Assembly: GCA_018342105.1 (NCBI GenBank)
Contig: JAFIRS010001012.1
Span: 124,001-188,000 of the forward strand
Direction of reading: 5' to 3'
Source of the DNA: Gonioctena quinquepunctata
Taxonomy: Eukaryota > Arthropoda > Insecta > Coleoptera > Chrysomelidae
Length of the DNA stretch: 64,000 bases
In this document: positions 42,610 through 55,345 of the stretch, piece by piece
How positions within the stretch are numbered: position 1 is the stretch's first letter
Layout of the letters: each line of letters opens with the position of its first letter
Program-made: the position numbers and the translations under genes
The notes under the pieces: model-generated
The model's database searches: none
What the model saw: the letters and a program-made list of their open reading frames with translations, nothing else
Told to the model about the DNA's origin: nothing

Positions 42610-43260
42610 AATTTTTTTTCATGACGACTATTACAAATCCACTCACCCCTTTAGGGACGGAATCTCTAAAAATACTGAAACATTTATTTCTTTATTTGTT
42701 ACAAAGACCTCAAATACCAATTCCTATGACCCCAACTTCAAAACTGACCGAGCCCTTACACAAACTTTCCCTCCCCCCCCTTGGGGTTGCATTTATAAAG
42801 ATACTGAAACATCCCCTACAAAGACCCTCAAATACTCATTGGTTTGACCCCAACTTGAAAAATAATGGAATCCCTATTACAAACTTTCACCCCTTTAGGG
42901 GTTGAATTTCCAAAAACACCGAAAGAAGTATAATTTATTTGTAACAAAGACCACCAAATACCAATTTTCATGATCCTAACTTCAAAACTAACTATACAGA
43001 ATCTCAAACCCCAGTTAACCCCTTCATGGTTGAATTTTCGAAAACCCTGAAACAAATTTATCTTCATTTGTGAAGAAGAGCCCAAATACTGATTTCCATG
43101 AAGGTTATTTCGAAACCAACTGTACTTTCACTTTCACCCCCCTTCTTACCCACCTTTTCACTGCTTCAGGGATGGAATATCAAAAAAATATGCCGTCAAA
43201 TTTTTGCTCTTAGGACCAGCGGTTTGGTCTGGGCGTTGATCGTATTTCAGTCAATCAGTG
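42610..43260. repeat. Tandem repeat, about 110-bp units
   Basis: At least four diverged units: '(a)cccctttagggg', 'tgaatttc(c)aaaa', 'ctgaaac', 'tttgttacaaagacc', 'caaataccaattt', 'gaccccaacttcaaaac'. A degraded block of similar style is at 43440-43745. The sequence just before (about 42575-42610, 'accagcgacatcgtccgcgttgaa') is a word often found beside such repeats in insect transposons; the parent element is not identified. Confidence 0.75.
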
Positions 43261-43439
43261 AGTCATTTAGTCAGGACATGTAATTATAAATGTACATATT
43301 ATCCCAAACACGAGGTAGCTGCTGTGAACCGTTGAGGAGATCCCTCGACTGTCTTCCGTCTCCATCATCAAATAAACTCCAGGCCTCCATCATGTTGTAG
43401 TGTAATCAGAACTACATTTCAACAGAATCGTTTCACAGG

Positions 43440-43745
43440 TGTGAAATCAATAAATCATTTCCCATTTTTCTACCCTGAGGGGTGTTATTTTTACCAAATT
43501 CCAATAGGACCAACTTCGAAGAATACCCTTTACGAAAATAATAATGATCTAAATCGAATAACCCAGTACAAAGTTATGCGTGGTAGAATCGGTCAAGGAG
43601 TAAAAATTCAGTGGGTGAACCAACAATCTTTCCCCATTTTCCTACCTTTAGGAGTGGAATATTCTCTTCAAATCCAAATGGGACCAACTTCAAATTCCAA
43701 TAAAAAAATAATAATCAAAATCATACATGAAAAAATACGCGTGGA
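43440..43745. repeat. Two tandem units related to the 110-bp repeat
   Basis: 'tttccca(t)tttt(c)ctacc', 'ggaccaacttc' and 'aataataat' recur with about 190-bp spacing (43456 and 43631). The open frame across it is not supported as a gene. Confidence 0.6.
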
Positions 43746-43833
43746 CTAGAGAAGATCCTCCTTTTTTTTCGTAGGTTAAATATCATATTTCAATTATATA
43801 AAGTGATAATTCGGAACAAATTTCCATGGAATT

Positions 43834-44169
43834 TGTTATGTTGCGGAAATATGAAGAGTACGCCCTCTTTTTATTCCACACATGCTGACGTCATGGGATC
43901 TTCGAGATATTTCCGAAGCCAGCTGACTCCATAAATGATATTCTCGGAAAGTCTAGGATTATATTTCGAACCTATAAACGGGTCGCACGCTACAGACGAA
44001 CAGTTTTCATTCATCAATGTGTGATTCATTCGAAGTTTGTACAGAACGATATTTTGGAACCGCGGTTATTTTAGTGATAGAGTGCATTATTGTGTTGCGT
44101 TTGAAGTGAAATAAACGGACATTCAAATCATTCGAGTAGTTTAATGAAAACGAACCCAGTTTCATAACA
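43834..44169 (+). repeat. LTR of an LTR retrotransposon (336 bp)
   Basis: Begins TGTTATG and ends CATAACA, a perfect 7-bp terminal inversion with TG...CA ends. A TATA-like ctataaa lies near 43972 and an aataaa near 44111. A Gag-like frame begins just downstream, so this is the 5' LTR of a partial element. The 3' LTR was not found in the window. Confidence 0.7.
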
Positions 44170-44173
44170 GTTC

Positions 44174-44640
44174 ATGTCAGAAGGATTCTTAGTGAATATT
44201 CGAGAACCATTGATGGTGAATACGAGAAACACACCCTTTGACGAGTTGGAGGCTATAATGGAAATGATCAAGCATCAGGTCGCCGAACAAGAGAGGATAA
44301 CTGTTGAAAGAAAAACCAGTAGAGGAACGACGGCAGAAGGAAAACAAAAAACAAGAGGAAGGGGAACGTCAACAAAAGGAGGAGAAATGACGGCTGATAG
44401 AAAAACAAGAGGAAGAAAACGTCGGCAGAGAGAAGACAAGAGCTGATGAAACAGAGAAAAAAACAAAAGGAGAAGAAACAGAAAGGAAAACAAAACAATG
44501 AGGAACGACGACAAAAATGGCAGAAACTGTTACAAGAACAATTCAAAAAATTTCTGGAAGAACAAAACAAAGAACGAGAACAAAAACAAGGATTTTTGAG
44601 CAGATTGTCTAAAAAACTGAGGGGCAAATCGCAAAACTAA
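44174..44640 (+). pseudogene. Gag-like N-terminus after the LTR
   Basis: Frame 44174-44446 starts with ATG four bases after the LTR; the reading shifts and continues at 44446-44640. The product is a highly charged Lys/Glu/Arg-rich helix ('E-M-I-K-H-Q-V-A-E-Q-E-R', 'F-L-E-E-Q-N-K-E-R-E-Q'), as at the start of many LTR Gag proteins. No capsid or knuckle motif is seen, and it decays past 44640. Family undetermined; Ty3/Gypsy or BEL are both possible. Confidence 0.5.
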
Positions 44641-46018
44641 AGGAATAAGTTGATGCAGTGTTATGAACCACACCTCAGAAAGGAATTCTATACCTATGAG
44701 CGGTCAAATTGCACAATAATATTTGTGAATCATTCGTAAACAAACACCAGATCGACCATCCACAATTACTCAGTAACCTCATTGACCCCGATAACTAAAA
44801 AACATTCGCGGAAAATAATCAATTACTGATGAAAGCGGCACTTTGAGTTCGAACGAATTCACCGCCGACCAGCTGATGATTTGATCTAATATCAATGATT
44901 ATTTCCAACCTCCGATCTGGCGAAAGTGGTCATCAAAGAAACGGCAAACAAGCTTTCCATATAAAAAGACCAAAAATATCTAAGGAGATTGATTCAATTC
45001 GAATCAGTCGTTCAGTGGAGATAATGAAGACTCTTAGTCAAGTCTCCATGAAGTGAGAATCAGTCAAGTGTTGTTTACAAAAGTCTCTCGGAAAACGCAA
45101 AATATTGTCACGGTGAAAGTTATGATCGAGAAAGTGTTTAATTAACAAAATCAAGTGAATGATACTCAGCCTCGAAGTTAATAGTGCCCAGACGAAAGCC
45201 ACGTCTAGGAAGTTAGTGGCACAAACTCGATTGAAGTGAAGAACCGACAGACAGACCGACAGACGAAACGTTTGAAAGTTAATAAAATCTGAGATTGTTC
45301 GACAGAATATTAATGTATTAAAATGAACGAGAATTCCACGGATAGATAAGTGAACCATTTTCACCCAAATACTGAATAGAGATAACAACTAGGAAATTAT
45401 TTATCTGCTGGAAAAGCGATATGATTTAAAACACCATTTTAGGTAAAGAGATATCATTTGATTGAAATTATAGTCATGTTTTTAATTGTGGTTAGTACTG
45501 ATGGATTTATAGTATATGTAATTGTATGTAAAAGTTTTTTCGTATGAAGGATATACCTATTGACGATTATGGCCGAATCGATGAGTGTATGAACAAGATA
45601 CGGTTATAGATTATGAAGTGTGTTCGCTCTTCACAAATTTAACGGGAGGCCCATGCTAGCCAAATGTATGTATTGAAACTTTTACCATCACTAATTTTAA
45701 TAAACCTTAATATTACTACTGATATGATTATATGTCTAACTCTTTGATAACCTAAAGTGTATGCTCAGAAACTGAGGAGATCTCACGTACCCCCGCTCTA
45801 TTAATAATAATAATTATAATAAATATACTCCATTGTCTAAAAATAAAATCTTGTTGTCAAAGCTTCAAATACATGTATAATTAAAATATTATATTAAATA
45901 TTGGAAGAAAATACACAGAATGCCGTATATAAAATAAATGAAAAAGTAATGCAATCGAAACAATCATTCTATTGTCAGATTATCGTAAAAAAATTCTTGT
46001 AAAATATGATACGGTCTT
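44641..46018. other. No recognisable gene
   Basis: The first 700 bp may be decayed LTR-element Gag. 45400-46018 is AT-rich without motif. Confidence 0.45.
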
Positions 46019-46360
46019 TTACTCAGTAGTATTTTTCCTAAAACTCTTTATTTCTACATAAGAATCTTGGATTTTGATTGGCAAATGATTATACAACTCA
46101 ACTCCGTTATAAATGAATGAATCTTTGATTAGAGAGGACGAAGGTAGGGGTAATTTGAAATTATTTCTAGTGCTTTGTCGTCTGGAGAAATGGGAAGAAA
46201 GAATTTCAAATTTAAGAATATGTTTCCTCACAAGACAAACGGTTTCAAAGATAAAAAGAGCAACCACGGTCAGTATCTTCTCATCTATGAAATGTTGCCT
46301 GCATGAATCACATGGTTCAATTCTACAAATATTTTTAATTGTTTTTTTTGTATTCTAGGA
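46019..46360 (-). pseudogene. LINE ORF2 C-terminal end
   Basis: 82-codon minus frame ending 'S-L-I-K-D-S-F-I-Y-N-G-V-E-L-Y-N-H-L-P-I-K'. This corresponds to 'V-R-D-S-I-I-Y-N-G-I-K-M-Y-N-H-L-P' at the end of the CR1-like ORF2 (34430-34470). Only the 3' end is present, as expected for a 5'-truncated LINE insertion. Confidence 0.75.
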
Positions 46361-47094
46361 CCGAGTCGAAAAAAATTTCAGCTACACACTCCTCAGAAGG
46401 GTATATCATACCTCAAATGAGACGAAACACTGATATCTTGATTCAATTCGATATATTACATGTGATATTCATAATTCCGCCTGAACTTATTTGGAAAATG
46501 AATATGATACCGCAATGGAATCAATTACCTGCTTGACCTAATTGAATTTATTCGCTGTATACTGATCAACGGCTATATATGAATCAAGATATCGTAACTT
46601 TGTGAAGAAATATTTCACGTTCTCGTTAGAAAATAGTTCAACATTCTTATTCAAAAATGGCCAAACAATATTCTTACATACCTCGGTATCACACTGAACT
46701 CACTGCTTCGAAATCACTTTCGCCAAAAGGAAGGAAGATGCTCTGATTCATTAGTTATTTCAACATGAACAATATTCTATTTCTTTACTGAATGGCTGAC
46801 AAACTTCAGAATCACGATATCTCGTTCCGAGATTGATCGGTAACGGGGGCGGAAATCGCACGTTCTATTCTTTCAATACCAAAATCGTACTGTCAAACCT
46901 TCGCGTTTTTCTTCGCACTCAACTGTAATGTCTGTTCGCCGTTAGATGGCGCTAAGATTTTCAATAGTGATTCTTATATTGGAGTTGATAAGATAACTTG
47001 AGCTACTCCCAATTATTTAGTATCTCTGAGCATATCAATGAGAAATGTATCAGATATATCGTAACAAGGTATAGTTGTATCTGAAAATCTTTCT
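46361..47094. other. No recognisable gene
   Basis: Short frames only. AT-rich. Confidence 0.5.
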
Positions 47095-48760
47095 TCTTGT
47101 ACCATGACTTCATTTCATGATTAACAAACTCCGTGCCGTTGTCCATCTTAATTTTGAAACCTTCAAATTTTTATAGGCTTCCATTTTTCTACAAACTCTC
47201 TCAGATATTCTTTGCTTCATTTTCTGTCCTCAATAGGTAAACTACTACAAAATGTGTGTAATCATATGATACAGTCAACATATAGCATTTTCCATCCCAT
47301 GTTTCTGGATCGATTGGACCAACTATATCAGCTATTTCAAGAGGTCTAGAAGCTCTACTCCTCTGACTGTCGAAAGAAAATCTGACTTGTTTTGCTTTCA
47401 GGCATATTTCACATGGTGTTTCAAAACAATCACAGTCTTTTTTTTTTATTAAATCCTTCACCATTTTTCATTGTCTATCATTTTCTTAATTTTTTCATAT
47501 TCAGATGTCCCAATTTTCCATGTCAATCTTCAATTTTTTCTTTTCTAGATACTGTAAGTAGACTTTCTTCTATATTTTCAGCATTTTCCATTATATTTAC
47601 CACATAAAGCGTTTAAAGCCTTCCAAAATTGTTTGATCATTTTTTGTAACACAAACCTTGTCTTTTTAAAATGGAACCCTTCCCTTATTTTCTGTCATGG
47701 CACTGACAGATGACAAGTTTTTTTTTTCTAATCTGGTTCATATAAAACGTTCTTTGAAGTACATGAATCACTTACCACTGTTTCTTGACCTTCAGCTTTT
47801 ATAACTGAATTTTTTTCAGTTACACAAATGTCAGAACTTTCATGTTCAGACCCATCAAATAGCTCAAGATCATTGATCATGTGGAAAGTTAAACCAGAGT
47901 CAATCATAAATTCATTTTTACTAGTGTTCATAGTCTCATCTGGTGTTGGTTTTCTCGGCTATCCTTGTCGATTTCTGAAATAGCAATTGTTCTCTAATTG
48001 ATTTGATTTTTACAAATTTCACACGTCACCATATCAAGAATTGTCTCTTCGTTGTTTCCACTTTCTCTTACACAGCAGCTCTTGATTTATGTCCCATCTT
48101 ACCACAATTGAAACATTTCATTTCTCTATTCGTATTTCCTTTCACGTATCTCATGCACTTGAAACATACTTTTTCAGATGTGTTGAAAGCCACCGACGAA
48201 CTTTTTTCTTTCGTTTCATTCATGTTTTCTTCAGTGATCAGTCTGGATGTTTAGATTCGTCAAAGTACGCTTTCTCTGTGATGTGTACTCCCAAGCTGTA
48301 CGAAAATTCTTGAAAGATTCTCTGTCTTCTGATTCAGGGCTTTCAGTCTAAGGCCAAATCCTCAAGTTTGCAGATGTGTAAGGATATGTCACCTCCTTTT
48401 TCATATGTGAAATTAAAAAACTCTTGTAGTAGAGCACATTTTCGATGTTCACTGTATTTCTTGTAAATCGCACATAACTCATCATATATTTTGGTTCCAG
48501 AATCGCAATTCACAAAATGTAGAAGCACTTTCTTATTAACAGTAGTTGTCAATACTTTCTGGACTTTTGCATCCTTTTTTTGCCAAGCTGTTTTTATCCA
48601 TCTTTAGTCAAGTCCTCCAGTATTTGTTCACCAGTCACAACTTTGTGTAATTCATATGCTTTCAACAGAATTACTACTTGGAAATTCCAAATTTGAAAGG
48701 ATTCTACACCATCCAATTTTTCAATCTGTCTGTTATTGTCGTCATTTTGGTTTCCTATTT
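47095..48760 (-). pseudogene. Ty1/Copia Gag-protease-integrase fragment
   Basis: On the minus strand: a Gag start near 48752 ('M-T-T-I-T-D-R-L'), then the UBN2-type Gag core (48552-48343, 'L-L-Q-E-F-F-N-F-T-Y' and 'I-C-K-L-E-D-L-A'). A zinc knuckle lies near 48120-48070 ('K-C-F-N-C-G-K-M-G-H'), and the protease at 47931-47728 ('F-M-I-D-S-G-L-T-F-H-M', matching the Copia D-S-G-A-x-x-H-M box with Leu for Ala). The pre-integrase and integrase start are at 47464-47201 ('C-E-I-C-L-K-A-K-Q', 'D-I-V-G-P-I-D'). RT and RNase H are missing, and several frames are broken. Confidence 0.85.
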
Positions 48761-48794
48761 TTTACTTTGAAGTTTTATTTTATTTCAGAATATC

Positions 48795-48808
48795 CTGGGC
48801 CCATAACC
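48795..48808 (-). other. Copia primer-binding site (tRNA-iMet anticodon-region type)
   Basis: On the minus strand GGTTATGGGCCCAG, the sequence used by Drosophila copia, which primes from an internal fragment of initiator tRNA-Met. It lies about 40 bp upstream of the Copia Gag start, in the correct position. Confidence 0.8.
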
Positions 48809-49156
48809 TGTTCAGAATGATTGTTTTTATGTTACTTCATCTGGTTTTTATTTTATATTGTCGAATGAATCGAAGCCTTTCTCAAATGGATGTTATTAAT
48901 CATCAACATGACAAACCAACAACTCAACATATCTATGATATTACAGTAGAAACTGATACAATGAATAGGAATTTTTATAATCATTATCCTCAACGCACAC
49001 CCTTGGTGCATCGAGGCGGAGCTACAAAACCACTCAGTTTTCTCATGTTTTTGAAACCAAAATTACGGACTTATTATTCTACACATCATGGATTTTTCTG
49101 TCAATTTATTCTCCAAGTTTTTCAATCAATGCTAAGAAAGAACGTCACGCGTAAAC
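48809..49156 (-). repeat. Putative Copia 5' LTR
   Basis: On the minus strand the LTR must end at 48809 (...CA just before the primer site). Its outer boundary is uncertain; 49156 (plus strand ...gtaaaca) is one candidate. The frame at 48736-49179 runs through it by chance. Confidence 0.4.
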
Positions 49157-50789
49157 ATGGCACCGCGCCTGCGGTATGAAAAAGTGCCGCCAAGTGTCCC
49201 ACCACTTACCACTGAGACTTTCCATCCTGATATTTTGCCCACAACTCCTTGTGATGAACTTAGCTTCTAGGAAACTGATACACTCTGCAAGAAGTTTCGA
49301 AATTCCGGGTCTTGGATGTACTAAAGACCTCATGTGCGAGGTACAGAGAGGCTGAAGAGCCATATCATCCTCCCTACAATCTACAATCTACTCACCCTGA
49401 ATTATTTCTTTGTGTGATGACTCGAAGTGATGATGGAGGTTAGTAGCATTGTCTTGAAAAAAAGATACTAAGACACACATACGCACACACACGAATAGAT
49501 GTTCACGAATGCTGTCACACATTGCTTATTCATATAGGAAGGAGAGGCTGCGATAATAACGTATTAAATTTGGATATTACAAAAATAACTTGGAATATTG
49601 TCGTAGATTCTCCAATTTTCAGGAAAAAATATTTCTATTTAATATGAAAATGTTTTCTTTTCAACATTAATAACGCCCGAGAGATTATTCCGAACGAAGG
49701 ATGATAGTGACTAAAGTTTATCTTAAAGTTTTAGATGATGCCACATCTGATTCTATGAATATTAATAATCAAATCAAAGTATCAACCTTTATGACGATTA
49801 AAAATTTCCTGTCGATGTGGTCAAAATATTTTTCTTTGATTTTGATAACAATTTGCAGTTTCCAGTCACTTGTGGTTCTGTAGTTTGGGATAAAATCCAT
49901 CAGTGTTTTAATTTCTTGCATGTTCGGATTTTGCGATTGAAGATGAGAGTTTTTGCTTTTTCTGTAAATGTGATATTCTTATCCATAGCCTACATCTTGT
50001 TTCGTCTAAATATGCATACAATTTGTGCTTTTAAGTGAATATCATTCATACAGAGATGGAATACATTCTGTGTACTCAATTTCCGATGATATTGGTTTCT
50101 GAATGTGTTATTAGTATTCTGTTAATAGAATACATACATCAATTTACATTGTGAACGCAAATTCAAATCTGCTCCGCTGCAGGGACCTTCTCCGCTTCAA
50201 AAGCAGAATCTCCAAATGCTCGAGCTGGTTTGGGGCGAATTACTCTCTCCAAAATTCCGAACACTCAAATTCTGTAATTGCTTTGTAGTTTTTTTTTTTC
50301 ATCTCTGTAATATTGTAGTTTTTTCACCCACCTGCCGAATTCTTCGAATTCACGCCCTTTATTTTCCGAAAGACATTATTGTACTGATTATGAGAAACAC
50401 TCCTACAGGTATACAAACTGACTCACGGTAGGAACGTTGAGATCAGTTGGATTTATTCTTTTTAGAATACACTGATTGTCGCGATACATCTAATAATTTA
50501 TGTTTCGAAGTAGGTACGTAGAGATCAGTGCTATGTATTTTCGGAAAAATAAGTTTTATTCTCTCTTCTCAGTGTATCAACATACCTCGATATCTCTAAT
50601 GATAACAAAATAAGCTCCTAGTGTCTTTTTGGTCTGCAAAAATGCCCGATTATGTTTTTTGCCGTCGAGTCGAATTGAAACTTGATGAATTTACAACCTG
50701 GGGCTCAAATCAGAATTTTCATTATTTAAATCGTATTTAAGGTGTGAGAATCTTTCAAGTGCATCAATTCACGCCAGCTTGACTTTTCT
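49157..50789. other. No recognisable gene
   Basis: Several short frames without motifs. AT-rich with a (cacaca) patch near 49473. Confidence 0.5.
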
Positions 50790-50880
50790 AAGACACCCTG
50801 TATTGAAAATTCATATGAATTCATCTTTTACTCTTATTATTTTCTCGGACCAATCGGGCCCTACTCGTACTTGAGAGTAG

Positions 50881-51665
50881 ATATGGCTATACGGATTCTG
50901 CGCCACTTTTTCACTTTTCTAAAAAAGAAGTTACAATCTAGGGAAATTTCCTCTGAACTCGTTGGAAACTCCTATAAGAGCCTGTGTGTTAGAGGGAGAT
51001 GGAGATAGTGATTTTTTCCGATTTTTCCCTAGATATAGGAAATTCTTCAAAAAGTGCCAAGGTCCAACGAGGAAATTTTGCGACCAAAAAATCAGATCCT
51101 TGGGAAACACCCATTTTACGGGCTCGAGTCCTATATTACCATGTACTTTCCCTAGATCCACTGAATTTTGAGGGTTAGCCTGATGGATTTCTCATGGATG
51201 ATTGAAATTTTCCCAAGCTCTAGAGATTTTTAACGTAGGTTGAGCTTGTATTAGTCGTTTCAGGTGCTCATATTATATATTTCACATGGATTTTCAGGGT
51301 TAACCTGATGGATTTCTCATGGGATATGTGATTTTTTCCCAGATTTAGGGAGTTTTCTACGTGGATTCACGTATTCCACATGCTCAGCCCTAGATCTACT
51401 GAATTTCGAGGGTTAACCTGATGGATTTCTCATGGATGATTGGATAATTCCCTAGATCTAGGGATTTTCCACGTAGGTTGAGATTAGATAAGTCGTTTCA
51501 GGTGCTCATATTATATATTTCACATGGATTTCTAGGATTAACCAAATGGATTTCTCATGGAATATATTATTTTTTCCTAGATTCAGATATTTTTCCAAGT
51601 ATTTCACATATTATCCCTAGATCTACAGAATTTTGAGGGTTAATTTCATGGACATTCATGATGTA
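50881..51665 (+). repeat. Left-arm terminal tandem repeats
   Basis: Core 'ggttaacctgatggatttctcatgg' type units at about 51172, 51298, 51410, 51534 and 51638, alternating with 'cctagatctactgaatttt' and 'acgtaggttgag' blocks (about 104-126 bp steps, about 240-bp higher order). A piece of about 160 bp (50915-51075) interrupts relative to the right arm. Confidence 0.85.
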
Positions 51666-51879
51666 TTAAAGTTTTTCCTTAGATTTGAGGATTTTTTTCA
51701 TCGATTGAGTCATGGTGATGTATGAATATAAGATTTTTGTGTGAGGTTGGTGAATGAATGTTGATGAAGGTTTTTCGACGACGGTTGTTTTGGTGTGATG
51801 GATATTGTAGATCTGAGTTAGTTCTCCTCCACTCTTGAGACCCTCCGTGAAAACAGTCGATGTCCATCAACGACTGATC

Positions 51880-54343
51880 CTGGATGGAGTAATGTCCCCA
51901 AAGTAACGTCAGGTGCGATCCTGGACATAAGTATCCATTATCATTCTCAGAACTGAGAGGCATTTTCTTATGCTCCAAGAAATACACCTAATGTTTTTCA
52001 CTCCTGATCAGCCGTTGATGAACATATTTTTCAGTAGAATTCTCTAAGCAGGACTCAAAGACATCAAAGGTGATCGCATTATATCCCACGGCTCTTTTCA
52101 CACCCTTAGTTTTTTTTGTAGTTCTGAATTTTTTTATAATTTGATTAATTTCATCTTTTTCTATCCTTCCTTCTCCAAATTAATTTGCAGTTTTTCAATT
52201 TTGTCTAAGGATGTGAAAACCATCGTTGCATATAATTTCAATCTGAGCCCAATGAAATCGGTCATGAGATTGCCATTTTCGTCCTTCACATTCCTTAGAA
52301 CTTTTTTGATGACCAAAGGTATGTTATGCCTATCCTTCTCAGGATAATCGCTGGTATCCAACATGTAACGGCAAACGTCACGAATCATTTCATAAACATC
52401 GCGACATTGTATTTCGTATATTAGCGAATCGGTATCGGTGTATAATACCAACAATTCTCTCCAAATCTTTCCTGCATATACTCGTAGTGGAAATGGTGAA
52501 TTTAAGTTTTGGATATATCGAGAATGCTGAAACCTACATATATGGGTTTGTTGAAATATATTCCAGTCTTATTTAACTTTATTGCCGTGAGATTTCCATT
52601 GAATATGGCAAATGACTTGAACTCTGGTTTGGAGATATATGATTCAGCTCCATTACGACGTTTCCATTCTGTAATGAGTTTCACATCGCTATCCTTCCGA
52701 ATATTTTCAACTGTCTTTCCATAAACCACATTATTCATAAGTTAAAGAGAATTTTTTCAAAATCATTTTTTGTAAATTTATATTCAAGTCTACATATGGT
52801 TTCAACCAGGTCGATTGATCAAATTGAAGAACTCTGTGGATTTTAGTCATTATGAGTCCACTTTCAAAAGCCTGTTAGGTTAGCGTATTGAATAACGTAT
52901 TTTTGCTTGAAAAAGGGTAGCTATGGGTTCAGATGAAGACAATGATGGTTTTTCTGTCTTGGGATTAATTTGCTCAGGACATAGAGGTATATCCTTATGA
53001 TGATCGTGAAGGCATTGAGGATATTCCAGATCGACTTCAAAAATATACCCTTTGTCTGAGTCATCGGATATAGAGGTGACGTCAATGTTGGAATCAACCC
53101 CCTAGATTACTATACTGATTATTTATATAGAAATACATAAGATATTTCCCAGTTTCGGATGGATTGAAGTCTGAGTGATATCGATCATTCAGTTTTGACT
53201 TCCTTTTTGAACAAACTTGAATGAGACCACCTCTTATACCACTTTCAATCATCATAAGCGTATCCACATCGGTAAGAAGTTCGAGTTCTTGTTTAGTATA
53301 ATACAACATACTTTGCCAAGTATAATCAAGTAGTGTGTATGTATGTGCAGGGTCCAAACCGTATGTACTTGGGCTAATATTTCGGAATTGTTCAAAAACG
53401 CCCGCTAGGAGGAGAATATCGGTTTTCATGTACGAGTCCACGTATCCATCCAAGGTTGTGGAGTTGAATTCAGTCCACACTTTTTGAGCTCTTTCATATA
53501 GTTTTCGTGGTCATGGTTTTTTGCTGAGTTTAATATAAAAATGTTCAATAGAGGGAAGACTTACTCCACTGAATTTGTCAAATGAATCAAAATAATCATA
53601 ACACCCTTTTTTGTGAGTAAATGAATTTTTTCATCAGAGACCTGTGAAAATGTTGCTCTCAAATTGGGACATTCGGCTAGATAGGATGATAACTTATCTA
53701 GAGAGGAATTTAGGAAACGGTACGAATCTATAAATCTTAGATGAAGGTTTGAAATGTATTTTTCTCTGGTTATTGGTATGAGTTCGTTTTTCCTTGGATT
53801 TCTGTTGCAATTTTTTCGATAATAAAGTGACTGTCGCATCCTGACTTATGAAAAACTACAGTGGTAATTTTGCTATCATTCAGATTGATATTATATGCTT
53901 CATGAGCAGCACCCTGATAATTTGAAGAATTGTTAGTAGTATTAATATTATTATTGGTTGAAGAAAGATGAAAATGGTCTCTAACTTTTTTGTCGCCTGG
54001 CGGAAATGGTTTTTCACAGATGTGACAATGGGTTGCTCGTTTGAATACAGCTTCTTGTTCAACTGTCATTTTTAAATCATAGATGCAATTATGAATGGTT
54101 TCTATTTCTTGTCAATTCGAAAACTTGGTTTGCGAACCATTCCATAGAGTTCTCTCCTCTATACGAACGGTAAAAATAAAGGGTGTCATCATAATTGCAT
54201 TTCCTCGTATTATATCCAATAGCAGCCGGGGTATGCAGCTGATATTCTTGTCCGTCATGATTTTTATTTAGTAAACTCTCGATGTCTGCGTATACAATGC
54301 AAGGAACTTTTTTTTTATTTATTATCTTTGGTGAGTAATTCAA
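51880..54343 (-). pseudogene. Polinton-type DNA polymerase B, left-arm copy
   Basis: On the minus strand from 54343: 'I-V-Y-A-D-I-E-S-L-L-N' (exonuclease DxE box), zinc-type 'C-H-I-C-E-K-P-F' with 'V-R-D-H-F-H' (54040-53970), 'N-Y-Q-G-A-A-H', 'K-T-D-I-L-L-L-A-G-V-F' (exo III region, about 53420), motif B 'V-V-Y-G-K-T-V-E-N' (about 52730), motif C 'L-Y-T-D-T-D-S-L-I-Y' (about 52440-52415, both Asps kept), and the C-terminal 'G-S-H-L-T-L-L-W-G-H' near 51910. Motif A is decayed. The N-terminal domain found in the right arm is missing. Frameshifts throughout. The family copies linear DNA with a protein primer; here it is dead. Confidence 0.88.
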
Positions 54344-54410
54344 GAACTAAGTTCAGAGACACTTTCACCAAAAACAAATTGATAGAGCAAAAGAGTGGGT
54401 GGTTGGGCTC

Positions 54411-54480
54411 ATCAACAGATGTTCACCAACAGGTGTTCATCAAGAGGTGTTCACCAACAGGTGTTCACCAACAGGTTCTC
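54411..54480. repeat. 15-bp minisatellite, left arm
   Basis: About four 'ggtgttcaccaacag' units. Counterpart at 58095-58295 has about 13. Confidence 0.85.
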
Positions 54481-55345
54481 CTATAAACATGATTGATGCG
54501 ACAGCGAGTGGAAATGTATGAGTTGAGCAACTGAAAAAAAAACTCGAGAAATTCAACTTCCAACTATCCTAGGGGAAATGAACAAATTTGTTACACTATA
54601 TAATTTTGAGCAATATCAATGATGAAAATGTCAAGTTTAATAACACTGATGAATCCATACTTTGAACCCACAACGGCAACACTGTAAATACTTCGACGCG
54701 GGAATAATCAATATCTCATAATATATCAGCTGATTTGATGCAGGCACGAACTTGTGTAGCGCGGGGATTCCCAGATGTTCGATTAAATTTATGATACCCG
54801 AGACATATATTCCAATCTTCGTATGGAATACCTGTGGATGACTGTGTTCTACGATTTTCAATCAAATTCGTTTGGTTACATGTGGAAAATGATGATTTCA
54901 GTGATTTTTTTTTCGTGGATTGAATGATTGTTTCAAGTTCCAGAGTGTTGTGTTCATTTTCAGTGTTGATTGGAATGAATAATGATTACAAGTATATTTC
55001 GAATTGAAATGTTTGAATCAAATTTGTTTGGGAAGGATAATTCCTGTGAATCTTCGTGGGTTGGATACATGTATTTCAGGAATTAATAATACTCTCATAA
55101 ATTGAATAGGGTTTTTTCCAGTGGCTAGAAGACGATTTTTTTGTTAACATATATCAACTTTCAGTCATATAGAATGACTATTTGCTGTATTTTTGGAGTG
55201 ACGATTACCATGTACTTTATTTCTATAGACTGAGAGTTGATTTTCTGCTGCAGACGAACAATAACTAATTTTTTCCTAGAAACTATGATATGTTATGGGT
55301 TGAATGCATGTTCTTATCGTCTGGAGTTTTTCAATAGTTAAGTGC
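54481..55345. repeat. Left arm, inner non-coding part
   Basis: Inverted match to about 56680-58060. Includes 'gtgaatcttcgtgggttg' (55046), 'gactgagagttgattttctg' (55229) and 'gggttgaatgcatgttct' (55298), each found inverted in the right arm (57527, 56800, 56718). Confidence 0.8.

Noticed and set aside
50790..50802. 'acaccctgta' as the end of another Tc1/mariner element
   Set aside because: The matching word at 63970 is explained by the palindrome arms; no TA-flanked partner or transposase was found.
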